Counted from the first letter of the stretch, positions 10,345 through 19,439 are shown. The stretch is DNA of 52,145 bases from Candidatus Eisenbacteria bacterium RBG_16_71_46 (GCA_001780165.1 MFFQ01000114.1:1-52145), one strand, 5' to 3'. Program-made: numbers and translations. Notes: generated from the sequence alone by a model not told the origin.

Positions 10345-13300
10345 ATGTCGACAGAGCCACGCACCGGCGGATCGCCGCGGGCCCCCGCCCGCTTCCGTCT
10401 GGCCGCGCTCCTCGCCCAGTGCGGCTGCCTGATCCTCGCCACGACCCTCGCGACGCCGTCGCGCCCCCAGGGGATGGCCCCATTCGCCGACGCCACCAGC
10501 GGCGCGCTCGGCGATACCGGCAACGGCTCGGGCGTGGCGTGGGGCGACTACGACAACGACGGCGATCTCGACCTCTACCTCGCCAACTACGGCTCGGCGA
10601 ACAAGCTGTTCCGCAACGACGCCAACGGGGTCTTCGTGGACGCCACCAGCGGACCGCTCGGCGACACCGGCGACGGCTCGGGCGCGGCGTGGGGGGACTA
10701 CGACAACGACGGCTACCTCGACCTGTACCTGGTGAACGCGGGCTCCGCGAACCAGCTCCTCCGCAACTACGGCAGCGGCATCTTCGCGGACGTCACGAGC
10801 GGCCCGCTCGGCGACACGGGCGACGGTGTCGCCGCGGCGTGGGCCGACTACGACAACGACGGCAAGCTCGATCTCTACCTCGTCAACTTCAACCAAGCCA
10901 ACAAGCTGCTGCACAACCTGGGCGGCGGCACGTTCGCGGACGCCACCAGCGGCCTGCTCGGCGACGCGGGCCCGGGGCAGTGCGCGGCCTGGGGGGACTA
11001 CGACAACGACGGGGATCTCGACCTCTACCTCGTCAACAGCGGCAAGGAGAACAAGCTGTTCCGCAACGATGGGGGCGGCACGTTCGTGGACGTCACCAGC
11101 ACCGCGCTGCGCGGCGGGTGGCTCGGCCCGGGGCGCAGCGCGTCCTGGGGCGACTACGACAACGACGGCGACCTCGACCTCTTCCTCCTCAACTACCATC
11201 AGGCGAGCATGCTGTTCCGCAACGATGGCGGCGGCATGTTCGTGAACGCCCCGATAGGCGATCTGTTCGTGATCCTCAATGGCATGGCGGCGGCCTGGGG
11301 CGACTACGACAACGACGGCGATCTCGACCTCTACTACGTCTGCGAGGGCCAGGCGAACTGGCTGGTCCGCAACGACGGCGGCGCGTTCGTGCACGTGGGG
11401 GTGGGCACCCCGGTGGCCGACCCCGGCAACGGGCAGGGCGTGGCGTGGGGGGACTTCGACGGCGACGGCGACCTCGACCTCTACCTCGCCAACTCCGGCT
11501 CGGCGAACAAGCTGCTCCGCAACGAGGCGGCGGGCGGTAACCACTGGCTCGAGGTGAAGCTCCAGGGAACCGTGTCCAACCGCGCGGGGATCGGGGCGAG
11601 GGTGGTGGTGACGGCGGGCGGAGTCAGCCGCATCCGCGAGATCTCGGGCGGCTCGGGCGGTGGGTCGCAGGACGCCCTGGTGGCCTCGTTCGGCCTGGGG
11701 GCGGCGACGGTGATCGACCAGCTCGAGGTGCGGTGGCCGAGCGGGATCGCGCAGCCGGTGAGCCCTCCCGCGGTGGACCGGGTGGTCACCGTGAAGGAGA
11801 GCGGCGTCACGGACGCCACCCGCGGCCCGCTCGGCGACCCGGGCTCGGGCGCGGGCGTGGCGTGGGGGGACTACGACAACGACGGCGACCTCGACCTCTA
11901 CCTGGCCAACGCGGGCTCCGCCAACAGGCTGTTCCGGAACGACCGGGGCACGTTCGTGGACGCCACGAGCGGCCCGCTCGGCGACGACGGCAACGGCCGC
12001 GGCGTGGCGTGGGGCGACGTCGACAACGACGGCGACCTCGACCTCTACCTCGCCAACGACGGCTCGGCGAACCGGTTGTTCCGCAACGACGGCGGCGGCT
12101 CGTTCCTGGACGTCGCGGCGGGCACGCCGCTCGCAGACGCGGGCAGCGGCCAGGCCGCGACCTGGGGCGACTCTGACGACGACGGCGATCTCGACCTCTA
12201 CTTGGTCAACTTCGGCGAGCCGAACCGGCTGTTCCGCAACGACGGCGGCAGGTTCGTGGACGTCGCGGCGGGCACGCCGCTCGCAGACGCCGGTCCGGGC
12301 CGCGCCGCGGCGTGGGGGGACGTCGACAACGACGGCGACCTCGACCTCTACCTGGTCAACTTCCTGGGGATGGCCAACCGGCTGTTCCGCAACGACGGCG
12401 GCACGTTCGTGGACGTGGCGGCCGGCACCCCGCTCGCCGACGCCGGCAACGGACGTGGCGCGGCGTGGGGGGACTTCGACAACGACGGCGACCTCGACCT
12501 GTACCTCGCTGAGTTCGGCTCGGCGAACAAACTGTTCCGCAACGACGGCGGCGCGTTCGTAGACATCGCGGGCGGCACCCCGTTCGCCGATGCGGGCTTC
12601 GGCGTGGGCGTGGCGTGGGGCGACTACGATGGCGACGGCGACCTCGATCTCTACCTCGCCAACAGCGGGTCGGCGAACCGGCTGCTCCGCAACCAGTCAG
12701 CGGGCGCCAACCACTGGCTCGAGGTGACGCTCGAGGGGACGGCGTCGAACCGCACGGGCATCGGGGCGCGAGTCGCGGTGGTCGCGGGCGGGATCACCCG
12801 CATCCGCGAGCTGTCGGGCGGCTCGGGCAACGGCTCGCAGAACGCGCCGGTGGCATCGTTCGGCCTGGGCAGGGCGTCCGCGATCGACTCGCTGATCGTG
12901 CGCTGGCCGTCGGGGACGCTGCAGGCGGCCCACCTGCTCACGGCCGGCGCCGACCGGCGCGTGGCGGTCACCGAGACCGCAAGCCCGATCCTGCTGTCGC
13001 TGTTCGAGGCCGCCTGGACCGGCGAGGGCATCGAGGTGCGCTGGCGGTTCCCCGATCCCGGACAGATCGCGGCCTCGGTGCTGGAGCGCGCGGCGTCAGC
13101 GCTCGCGCCGTGGACCGCCGTGACCGCCGAGCGCCGCGAGACCGACGGCACGGTGGTGGTGCTCGACCGCGTGGTCGAGCGGGGCCGGGCCTATCGCTAC
13201 CGCCTGGTCGCGACGCATCGCGACGGCAGTACCCTGCGCGCCGGCCCGCTCGAGGCGACGGCGGGCGACCCGGTGCGAGCGTTCGCGCTGCAGTCGCTCG

Positions 13301-13551
13301 CGCCCAACCCGAGCCCGGGCCCCGTCGAGGTCGGCTTCGCCGTGGCGCGCGAAGCGCGCGTGCGGCTCACCGTGCTGGACCTCCAGGGGCGGCAGGTGGC
13401 GTTGCTCGCGGACGGAGTCTATCCGCCAGGGACCTACGGGAAGGCGTGGGACGGGGCCGCCGCGACCGGCCGGGCGCCGCCCGGTCTCTACTTCGTGCGC
13501 CTCGAGTGGCCGGGCGCGAGCGCGGTCCACCGGCTGGCGGTGATCCATTGA
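10345..13551 (+). CDS. Large secreted FG-GAP/VCBS protein with two ASPIC/UnbV domains and a C-terminal sorting domain
   Basis: 1068 residues. A hydrophobic stretch near residues 20-37 may be a signal peptide. Then come seven repeats of type GDYDNDGDLDLYLAN...NKLFRND, a first ASPIC/UnbV domain (NHWLEV, about 400-485), six more FG-GAP repeats, and a second ASPIC/UnbV domain (about 788-870). A region of beta structure follows, and the last 90 residues are a FlgD/T9SS type A-like sorting domain (LAPNPSPGPVEVGF ... GLYFVRLE). Each DxDxDG loop is a likely Ca2+ site; the repeats should fold as two beta-propellers. Such proteins are exported to the cell surface; the ligand is unknown. The protein is an internal tandem duplication of a propeller-ASPIC unit. 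ATG 10345 follows GGAG. Confidence 0.88.
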   Translation: MSTEPRTGGSPRAPARFRLAALLAQCGCLILATTLATPSRPQGMAPFADATSGALGDTGNGSGVAWGDYDNDGDLDLYLANYGSANKLFRNDANGVFVDATSGPLGDTGDGSGAAWGDYDNDGYLDLYLVNAGSANQLLRNYGSGIFADVTSGPLGDTGDGVAAAWADYDNDGKLDLYLVNFNQANKLLHNLGGGTFADATSGLLGDAGPGQCAAWGDYDNDGDLDLYLVNSGKENKLFRNDGGGTFVDVTSTALRGGWLGPGRSASWGDYDNDGDLDLFLLNYHQASMLFRNDGGGMFVNAPIGDLFVILNGMAAAWGDYDNDGDLDLYYVCEGQANWLVRNDGGAFVHVGVGTPVADPGNGQGVAWGDFDGDGDLDLYLANSGSANKLLRNEAAGGNHWLEVKLQGTVSNRAGIGARVVVTAGGVSRIREISGGSGGGSQDALVASFGLGAATVIDQLEVRWPSGIAQPVSPPAVDRVVTVKESGVTDATRGPLGDPGSGAGVAWGDYDNDGDLDLYLANAGSANRLFRNDRGTFVDATSGPLGDDGNGRGVAWGDVDNDGDLDLYLANDGSANRLFRNDGGGSFLDVAAGTPLADAGSGQAATWGDSDDDGDLDLYLVNFGEPNRLFRNDGGRFVDVAAGTPLADAGPGRAAAWGDVDNDGDLDLYLVNFLGMANRLFRNDGGTFVDVAAGTPLADAGNGRGAAWGDFDNDGDLDLYLAEFGSANKLFRNDGGAFVDIAGGTPFADAGFGVGVAWGDYDGDGDLDLYLANSGSANRLLRNQSAGANHWLEVTLEGTASNRTGIGARVAVVAGGITRIRELSGGSGNGSQNAPVASFGLGRASAIDSLIVRWPSGTLQAAHLLTAGADRRVAVTETASPILLSLFEAAWTGEGIEVRWRFPDPGQIAASVLERAASALAPWTAVTAERRETDGTVVVLDRVVERGRAYRYRLVATHRDGSTLRAGPLEATAGDPVRAFALQSLAPNPSPGPVEVGFAVAREARVRLTVLDLQGRQVALLADGVYPPGTYGKAWDGAAATGRAPPGLYFVRLEWPGASAVHRLAVIH

Positions 13552-13586
13552 GTGAGCCGGCGCGGGCGTCCGGCCGCGGCGCGGAC

Positions 13587-13630
13587 CGGCGTCGAGCCCA
13601 CGTTCGGCAACTATCGCTCGAACTGAGCCG
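13587..13630 (+). repeat. 44-bp direct repeat, copy 2 (detached yajQ 3' end)
   Basis: Matches 10101-10144 at 41 of 44 positions. In the yajQ frame the three changes give Ile to Val, Leu to Pro and a silent Tyr codon, so this is a decayed fragment with no gene attached. It lies 35 bp after the FG-GAP stop codon. Confidence 0.9.
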
Positions 13631-13661
13631 CCGCGGGTTTCCGTGGTCCGCGCCCGCGCGA

Positions 13662-14120
13662 TCAGGCGCCGCGCGCCACGGGTGACGCTCGATCACCCAG
13701 GCGCCGGGCGATCGCCTCGCGCCGGAACGCGAAGATGCGCTTCACGGTCGGGCGCACCCACAGCGGGTGAGCGGGCCGCGACCAGGGATCGAGCGGCAAC
13801 GCGTACTCCACGCGGTCGTGCACGCGCGTCCCGGAGCCGCACGCCTCGAATCGACGCCGGTGGATCCACAGCGCATAGGGCCCGCGCAGTTGCCGATCGA
13901 CGAAGCCGCGCCCGGGGGTCCACTCGTCAATGCGGGTGAGCCAGTGCAGCGGGATCCCGAACAGGCTCAGCCGGTAGGCGATGAGCGCCCCTTCCCGCAT
14001 CTCGATCGGCAACGGGGTGAGGATGCGGAGGTGGAGAAAGGCCGGGGTCAGCGCTTCGAGGTTGGCGGCGTCGGAGAAGAACTCGAAGGTCTCCGCCGGG
14101 GCTGCGAGACCTGCTCGCAC
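13662..14120 (-). CDS. SRPBCC-family (START-like) protein, N-terminus probably frameshifted
   Basis: 152 residues from GTG 14120. The body matches the small SRPBCC ligand-binding family (FEFFSDAANLEALTPAFL, RILTPLPIEM, RGPYALWIHRRRFE, RVHDRVEYALP), proteins with a helix-grip hydrophobic pocket, often linked to lipid, polyketide or cell-division functions; the ligand is unknown. Family members start with a first beta strand of type MRVYxLExE. That strand is present here in another frame: ATG 14140 reads MRVQNYECEQV, then needs a one-base insertion near 14103-14112 to enter the main frame. Either a one-base deletion has damaged the gene or the sequence has an error. No ribosome-binding site precedes GTG 14120. 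Confidence 0.7.
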   Translation of the reverse strand: MRAGLAAPAETFEFFSDAANLEALTPAFLHLRILTPLPIEMREGALIAYRLSLFGIPLHWLTRIDEWTPGRGFVDRQLRGPYALWIHRRRFEACGSGTRVHDRVEYALPLDPWSRPAHPLWVRPTVKRIFAFRREAIARRLGDRASPVARGA

Positions 14121-14212
14121 TCGTAGTTCTGCACGCGCATCAGCTGTGAGATGTCGCGCGGTCTACACGGGCCCCCTGCGCCGGGTCGCGGCGCGCCGGG
14201 GTCGCGATCCGC

Positions 14213-15478
14213 TCACTCCGGCGCGAGCACGAGCCGCAGCTGGCGCAGCGCCCCGCGACTGCATTCGATCGGCGCGCCTCCGTCCTGCGAGACGATGCCG
14301 TAGTGCCGCCGGGAGATCGCCTCGACCACCAGCCGCCAGCGGCCGCAGCCCACGCGCGGCAATTCGAATCCGCGCGGCGAGCCCATGAACAGCTCGACCG
14401 TGTCGCGCTGCGAGGGCGCTTCGCGCAGCGACACGACCACGCGCAGGGGGTCGGAGAGCACGCGGTCGGGGTGCAGCTCGATCGTGCCTTTGATGCGGCA
14501 CGAGCAGGAATCGGCGGCGGACCCCGGCTCGGGCGCGGGCGCGGGCGGCGCTCGCCTCTGGCCGGATGGCGGGTCAGGCTCGACCCGCTGGATCAGCGCC
14601 GAATTGGTCTGGCTCACACCGGGGCCGGGCAGGGTCACCGCCGGCAGCGTGTCGCGGGAGCCGTCCGTCGCCGCACCCACTCGCGGCCCGGCGTCGGCCG
14701 CCCGGTCGGACGCCCGCGTCGGTGACTCGTAGAGCGGACGCCCCGGGGACCCCAGACTCGGCTTGTCCGGCGCCGGCGGCGCGCTCGCGTCGGAGGCAGC
14801 GGGCGCCGGCGCAGCGGGCGGATTCGCCGCGGGCGGAGGCGGCGCGGGGCGGGCCGCGGCGCGTCCCGCGGCGTCGGTCGCCGCACGACGCGGCGGCTCC
14901 GGCGGCGAGACGACCGGCGCGGCCGGTGCGGGCACTCCCGCGAGCGGGACCTCCCGGGTCGCCCCGAGCACCAGACCTTGCGATCGTCTCCCCCCGCCCT
15001 TGATCCCCACGAAGGTCACCTCGGCGAACCCGCTCGCCGCGCCCTCCGCCGCCAGCGCCCGCGCCACCTGTTCCGCCACGCCGGCGTCGTTCGCGCGCAC
15101 GCGGCAGAGCGCGCCGCCCTCGACCGCCCCGACCAGCCGGACGTCGAGACCGAGTCCGGGTTGGCCGCCGGCGAGCGCGATCGCCCACCCGCCGCGCTGC
15201 GCCTCGACCCGGATCGCGAGCGGCCGGCGGGCGAGATCGAGCGGGGCGCCGAGCGGCACGGCGAGCGAGTAGCGCCCATCCACCCCGGTGAGGACCGCCG
15301 GCGCCCGCGTCCCCCGCACGACGACCCGGGCGCGCTCCACCGGCCAGCCCTGGCTGTCCGTGACCCGGCCGCGCAGCACCAGCACGCGTGGGTCGCTCGG
15401 CGTGGCGTGCAGCGCGGCCGCGGCCAGCGCCGAGGCGAGCAGCGCGACGCACGGCGGGATGTAGGATGATCGACGCAT
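14213..15478 (-). CDS. Exported protein with carboxypeptidase-regulatory-like domain and Pro/Ala-rich linker
   Basis: 421 residues from ATG 15478, chosen because it begins a clean signal peptide (MRRSSYIPPCVALLASALAAAALHA); the frame extends 17 codons further upstream. Residues about 30-100 form a carboxypeptidase regulatory-like beta-sandwich (VLRGRVTDSQGWPVERARVVVRG ... TGVDGRYSLAVP), which usually decorates surface proteins. A middle region includes a poorly recognised domain (about 100-185) and a long Pro/Ala linker (about 190-330). The C-terminal 90 residues contain four Cys (CSC, GCGRW, IECS) that could form disulfides. Function unknown. It follows the antiporter gene closely and is probably co-transcribed with it. 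Confidence 0.65.
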   Translation of the reverse strand: MRRSSYIPPCVALLASALAAAALHATPSDPRVLVLRGRVTDSQGWPVERARVVVRGTRAPAVLTGVDGRYSLAVPLGAPLDLARRPLAIRVEAQRGGWAIALAGGQPGLGLDVRLVGAVEGGALCRVRANDAGVAEQVARALAAEGAASGFAEVTFVGIKGGGRRSQGLVLGATREVPLAGVPAPAAPVVSPPEPPRRAATDAAGRAAARPAPPPPAANPPAAPAPAASDASAPPAPDKPSLGSPGRPLYESPTRASDRAADAGPRVGAATDGSRDTLPAVTLPGPGVSQTNSALIQRVEPDPPSGQRRAPPAPAPEPGSAADSCSCRIKGTIELHPDRVLSDPLRVVVSLREAPSQRDTVELFMGSPRGFELPRVGCGRWRLVVEAISRRHYGIVSQDGGAPIECSRGALRQLRLVLAPE

Positions 15479-15525
15479 CGGAGCGGGACCGCTCCGGGGG
15501 ATGGCGAGTGCTACGCGTGGGCGCA

Positions 15526-17577
15526 TCATAGCAGCGAGCCCTCCCGGGGCGGGCCCAGCTCGTCGAACGCCCGATCGATCTCGGCGTGGGTGCCGGTGAG
15601 CACCAGGGTGTCCCCGACGCGCAGTCGCTCGCCGCGATCGAACCCCGCGATCGCCGCGCCGCCGCGCACCACCGCCACCACCTTCGGGCGGCCCGCGCCC
15701 GCGAACCCCAGATCCTCGAGCGTGCGTCCCACGGCGGGCGAGTGCTGCAGCAGCAGAAAGGTCTCGGTGGTCCCGCGCTCGAGGATGGCGTCGAGCTGCT
15801 CGACCACCGAGCCGGGCAGGCGGTGGCCGCGCAGCAGGCTGTAGCGCTCCTCGCGCAGCAGCTGGATCTGGACTTGGATCACGTTGTTGGGCACGTGGTA
15901 GTCGCGCAGCACCGCGGTGAAGATCTCGATCGAGGTCTCGAACTCCTCCGGGATCACCTGGTTCGCTCCCACCCGGTAGAGCTCATCGATCTGCGAGACG
16001 TAGCGGGTGCGGACGATGATGTGCACCTCGCGGGACAGGGCGCGCGCGACGCGACAGGCCTGCCGGGTCGCGGTGGCATCGCTGAGCGCCAGCACCAGCA
16101 CGCGCGCGCGCGCGATTCCGGCCTGCTTCTGGATGTAATGGCGCGTGATGTCGCCGAGCAGCACCGGGCTGCCCTCCTCGGCGCCCTGACCGAGGGCATC
16201 GGGGTTGATGTCCACCACCAAGTGGGGCAGGCGCGTCGCGCGCAACACCCGCGCGACGTTTTGGCCATTGAGCCCGAAGCCGGCGATGACGACGTGCCCG
16301 GACCGCAACGGCGACCGCGGCGCGTGCTCCTCCGGCCCGGGCCGGACGGGCGCGCCCTCGTGCCGCCCGAGGCGCGCCCGCGCTTCGAAGAACCGCAGCT
16401 CGAGTGCCAGCGCCCACTCCGGCGCGCGCGCCACCAGCAATGGGGTGAGCACCAGCGAGAACACGGCGCCGGCGAAGAACGCCTGGCCGCCGACGTCGCC
16501 GAGCAGGCCCAGCGGCTCGCCGACCTGTGCCATGAGGAACGAGAATTCTCCGATCTGCGCGAGTGCGAGTCCGGCGGCGAACCCCACGCGCCACGGGGCC
16601 CCGGCGACGCGCAGCCCGATCTGCCCCGCCGCCAGCTTGACCAGCACCAGCCCCACGGTGCTCGCCAGCACCAGCAGCGGATGGCTCAACACCACTCGCG
16701 GATAGAAGGACATGCCGATGGCGATGAAGAAGACGCTGGCCAGGGTGTCACGGAACGGCAGCACGTCGGCCGCGATCTGCTCCCGCAGGTCGGACTCGGC
16801 CAGCATCATCCCGGCCAGGAAGGCCCCGAGCGCCAGCGATACGCCCGCCAGCGATGCGAGCCACGCGCTTCCCAGCGCCACCAGCAGCACCCCGAACAGG
16901 AACGCCTCGCGCGAGCGCGAGCGTGACGCGTGATCGAGCAGCCAGGACACCACGCGCTGCCCGCCGACGAACAGCAGCCCGACCTGGGCCACCAGCGCCA
17001 GCACGCCGAGCAGCGACTGGATGCCCGCTCCCGGCTCCGGCGCTCCGCCGCGCAGCCAGCGTCCGAGCATCGGTATCGCGAGCAGGAATCCGATCGCGAC
17101 GATGTCCTGGAAGATCAGGACCGCGGTGGCGAGGCGCCCGTGCGGGGCTTCGAGCTCGACCCGGTCGCTGAGGAGCTTGAGCACCACGGCGGTGCTCGAG
17201 AGCGACACCATCATGCCGAAGAACAGCGCGCGCGCCGGGTGCTGGCCGATCGCCATCAGCGCCGCGGCGACCAGCGACACCGTCAAAAGCACCTGGAGCC
17301 CGCCGCCGACGATCGCGGTGCGACCGAGGCGTCGCAGGTCGGCGAGTGAGAACTCGAGCCCGACGGTGAACAGCAGCAGCACCACGCCGATGTCGGCCAT
17401 GGTCCGCACGAACTCGCTGTCCGGGACCAGGCGGAAGCCGCCCGGGCCGATGAGTATGCCGGCGACGATGAAGCCGATCGTCGCGGGAAGCCGCAGCCGC
17501 TGGAACAGGAGCACGATTCCGAGCGAGGTCGCGGCCAGCAGCAGCAACTCTCGTAGGATCGGGATCTCGTGGCTCAT
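15526..17577 (-). CDS. KefB/CPA2-type cation:proton antiporter with RCK domains
   Basis: 683 residues. The first 395 or so are a Na+/H+ exchanger membrane domain with about a dozen hydrophobic segments (ATIGFIVAGILIGPGGF, DIGVVLLLFTVGLEFS, FQDIVAIGFLLAIP). Residues about 425-540 are a TrkA-N/RCK nucleotide-binding domain (HVVIAGFGLNGQNVARVLR, the GxGxxG Rossmann loop), and the C-terminal 90 are a TrkA-C domain (VVRGGAAIAGFDRGERLRVGDTLVLTG). The architecture matches KefB/KefC/YbaL proteins that exchange K+ or Na+ for protons under nucleotide control. Start ATG 17577. The M20 peptidase gene is 42 bp upstream on the same strand. Confidence 0.93.
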   Translation of the reverse strand: MSHEIPILRELLLLAATSLGIVLLFQRLRLPATIGFIVAGILIGPGGFRLVPDSEFVRTMADIGVVLLLFTVGLEFSLADLRRLGRTAIVGGGLQVLLTVSLVAAALMAIGQHPARALFFGMMVSLSSTAVVLKLLSDRVELEAPHGRLATAVLIFQDIVAIGFLLAIPMLGRWLRGGAPEPGAGIQSLLGVLALVAQVGLLFVGGQRVVSWLLDHASRSRSREAFLFGVLLVALGSAWLASLAGVSLALGAFLAGMMLAESDLREQIAADVLPFRDTLASVFFIAIGMSFYPRVVLSHPLLVLASTVGLVLVKLAAGQIGLRVAGAPWRVGFAAGLALAQIGEFSFLMAQVGEPLGLLGDVGGQAFFAGAVFSLVLTPLLVARAPEWALALELRFFEARARLGRHEGAPVRPGPEEHAPRSPLRSGHVVIAGFGLNGQNVARVLRATRLPHLVVDINPDALGQGAEEGSPVLLGDITRHYIQKQAGIARARVLVLALSDATATRQACRVARALSREVHIIVRTRYVSQIDELYRVGANQVIPEEFETSIEIFTAVLRDYHVPNNVIQVQIQLLREERYSLLRGHRLPGSVVEQLDAILERGTTETFLLLQHSPAVGRTLEDLGFAGAGRPKVVAVVRGGAAIAGFDRGERLRVGDTLVLTGTHAEIDRAFDELGPPREGSLL

Positions 17578-17619
17578 CGCGTCATCCCGGACACGGGCGA
17601 CGCGGCGCCGCGTGGGGCA

Positions 17620-18990
17620 TCAGGCTCCGCGCGCCAGCTCCTCGTAGAGGTAGGCAACGCTCCTGGTCCCGCCGTGGAACGAGGAGAGCGAAAACTTCTC
17701 GTTGGGCGCATGCACCTGGTCGTCGTCGAGCCCGAATCCCATGAGGATCGAGGGCAGGCCGTGCGTCTGCTCGAACGTCGCCATCACCGGGATCGACCCG
17801 CCCTCGAGCATCATGACCGCGGGCTTGCTCCACGCCCGTGCCAGCGCGCGGCGGGCCGCTTCGAGCATCGGGTGCGCGGGGTCGGTCAGGAAGGGCGGGG
17901 CGCTGTGCAGATCGAGCACCTTCGCCGTGACCCCCGGCGGCGCGAGCTTCTTCACGTAGGCTTCGAAGCGCGGGAAGAGCTCGACCGGGTCCTGGTGGGG
18001 CACCAGCCGCATGCTGACCTTCGCCGCGGCGAGCGAGGGCAGCACCGTCTTGCTCCCCTCGCCGATGTAGCCGCTCCACATGCCGTTGACGTCCAAGGTC
18101 GGCCGCACCGTGATCCGCTCGAGCGTGCTGTAGCCGCGCTCGCCCCACGGCCCCGGCGAGCCGCTCTCGCGCAGGTAGGCCGCTTCGTCGAACGGGGAGT
18201 TCCGCAGCATCTCCCGCTCGCCCGGAGGCACGGTGCGCACCTTGTCGTAGAAACCCGGCACCGTGATCCGGCCGTCACCGTCCCGCAGCGCGGCGATGAT
18301 CGCGCACAGCGCGTTCGCCGGGTTCGCGACGGCGCCGCCGAAGTGCCCGGAATGCAGGTCCTGCGCCGGACCCGTGACCTCGATCTGGGTGTAGAGGATG
18401 CCGCGCAGCCCGTAGCACAGCGCCGGCTGGTCGGGGCCGAGCATCGCGGTGTCGCTCACCACGATGACATCCGCATCGAGCTCGGCGCGGCGCTCGCGCA
18501 GGAACCTCTCGAGGTGCTCGCTCCCGACCTCCTCCTCGCCTTCGATGACCACCTTGAGATTGATCGGGAGCCCCCCGTTCACCTGCATGTGCGCCTCGAT
18601 CGCCTTGAGGTGCATGTAGACCTGGCCCTTGTCGTCCACCGCGCCCCGGGCGAAGAGCTTGCCGTCGCGCAGGGTGGGCTCGAACGGTGGGGTGCGCCAC
18701 AGTTCCAGGGGGTCGGGCGGCTGCACGTCGTAGTGGCCGTACAACAGCGCCGTCGGCTTGCCGGGCGCGCCGAGCCACTCGCCGTAGAGCACCGGATGTC
18801 CGGCGGTGGGGACGACCTCGACGCGGGTCATTCCCAGCTCGCGGAGATGCCCCGCGATGTGCTCCGCGCAGCGCCGGGTGTCCTCGCGGTGCTCGGGCTG
18901 AGCGCTCACGCTCGGGATCCTGAGCGCGGCCTTGAGATCCTCGACGAAGCGCTCGCGATGGGTCTCGAGATACCGGGTCAGCGGGTCCAT
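17620..18990 (-). CDS. M20-family metallopeptidase (dipeptidase/CNDP-like)
   Basis: 456 residues, normal for this family. Metal-binding and catalytic motifs are present in order: GHYDVQPPDP (His and Asp), RGAVDDKGQV (bridging Asp), EGEEEVGS (catalytic Glu-Glu), a DTAM Asp, and HAPNEKFS near the C-terminus. The insert between them is the dimerisation domain. Members hydrolyse dipeptides or N-acyl amino acids with two zinc ions in the cytoplasm; the exact substrate is not readable. Start ATG 18990 follows CCAGGAGATC. Confidence 0.92.
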   Translation of the reverse strand: MDPLTRYLETHRERFVEDLKAALRIPSVSAQPEHREDTRRCAEHIAGHLRELGMTRVEVVPTAGHPVLYGEWLGAPGKPTALLYGHYDVQPPDPLELWRTPPFEPTLRDGKLFARGAVDDKGQVYMHLKAIEAHMQVNGGLPINLKVVIEGEEEVGSEHLERFLRERRAELDADVIVVSDTAMLGPDQPALCYGLRGILYTQIEVTGPAQDLHSGHFGGAVANPANALCAIIAALRDGDGRITVPGFYDKVRTVPPGEREMLRNSPFDEAAYLRESGSPGPWGERGYSTLERITVRPTLDVNGMWSGYIGEGSKTVLPSLAAAKVSMRLVPHQDPVELFPRFEAYVKKLAPPGVTAKVLDLHSAPPFLTDPAHPMLEAARRALARAWSKPAVMMLEGGSIPVMATFEQTHGLPSILMGFGLDDDQVHAPNEKFSLSSFHGGTRSVAYLYEELARGA

Positions 18991-19125
18991 ACGCGCGATC
19001 TCCTGGCGGTGCTCAAGCGTCCGTGCCGGAAGGCCGACACTCTAGCAGAAGGGCCGGATCTTTACTTGCCACCCCGAATCTGTGAGGATGGCCGGCCGTC
19101 GCGCTCACCCGATCGTCGAGGAATC

Positions 19126-19335
19126 ATGCAGGTCCGCATCCTGCGTATGGAGTGCTGCGGCCACGCCGAGTGTGTCGCGATCGCCCCCGACGTCTTCGCG
19201 CTCGACACGAAGCGGAAGGCTACGGTGCTCGACCCCGAGGCCGCCCCGCTCGAAGTGCTGCTCGAGGCGGCGGAAGCCTGTCCCTGCCAGGCGATCACGA
19301 TCGAGGACGACGAGGGCATCGCGCTCTTTCCCTGA
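19126..19335 (+). CDS. Small [3Fe-4S]/[4Fe-4S]-type ferredoxin
   Basis: 69 residues. Cluster motif C10-x2-H13-x2-C16 ... C52-P, the pattern of single-cluster ferredoxins that often carry a 3Fe-4S centre because His replaces the second Cys. Extra cysteines at 11 and 54 are unusual. Acidic overall (ending EDDEGIALFP), as expected for an electron carrier. Start ATG 19126 follows GAGGAA. It is the only free ferredoxin in the window and lies close to the ferredoxin-dependent KorAB and the reductase at 20158-24090, though on the other strand, so it may serve them; that is inference. Confidence 0.8.
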   Translation: MQVRILRMECCGHAECVAIAPDVFALDTKRKATVLDPEAAPLEVLLEAAEACPCQAITIEDDEGIALFP

Positions 19336-19374
19336 ACGACGATACCCCCGCCACCCGCGGCGCCGGCGGGCCCC

Positions 19375-19403
19375 TGGACGATCGGCGCGCCACCGGCTAG
19401 CGT
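19375..19403 (+). promoter_or_regulatory. Predicted promoter of the LiaF-like gene
   Basis: TGGACG (19375-19380), 17 bp, TAGCGT (19398-19403). The -10 sits in the context CCGGCTAGCGT, the same as in the predicted promoter at 27227-27255. Confidence 0.4.
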
Positions 19404-19439
19404 CGGCGGCTCGACGGGATCCCCGAAGAGGAGCTTTGG

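Noticed and set aside
10500-12700. Regularly spaced repeats resembling a CRISPR array
   Set aside because: They are in-frame codons of FG-GAP repeats within one protein; the spacing varies and there are no unique spacers.
10101-13630. A complete integrative element at yajQ
   Set aside because: No integrase, recombinase or further att-like site is present between the repeats, so only the duplication itself is claimed.
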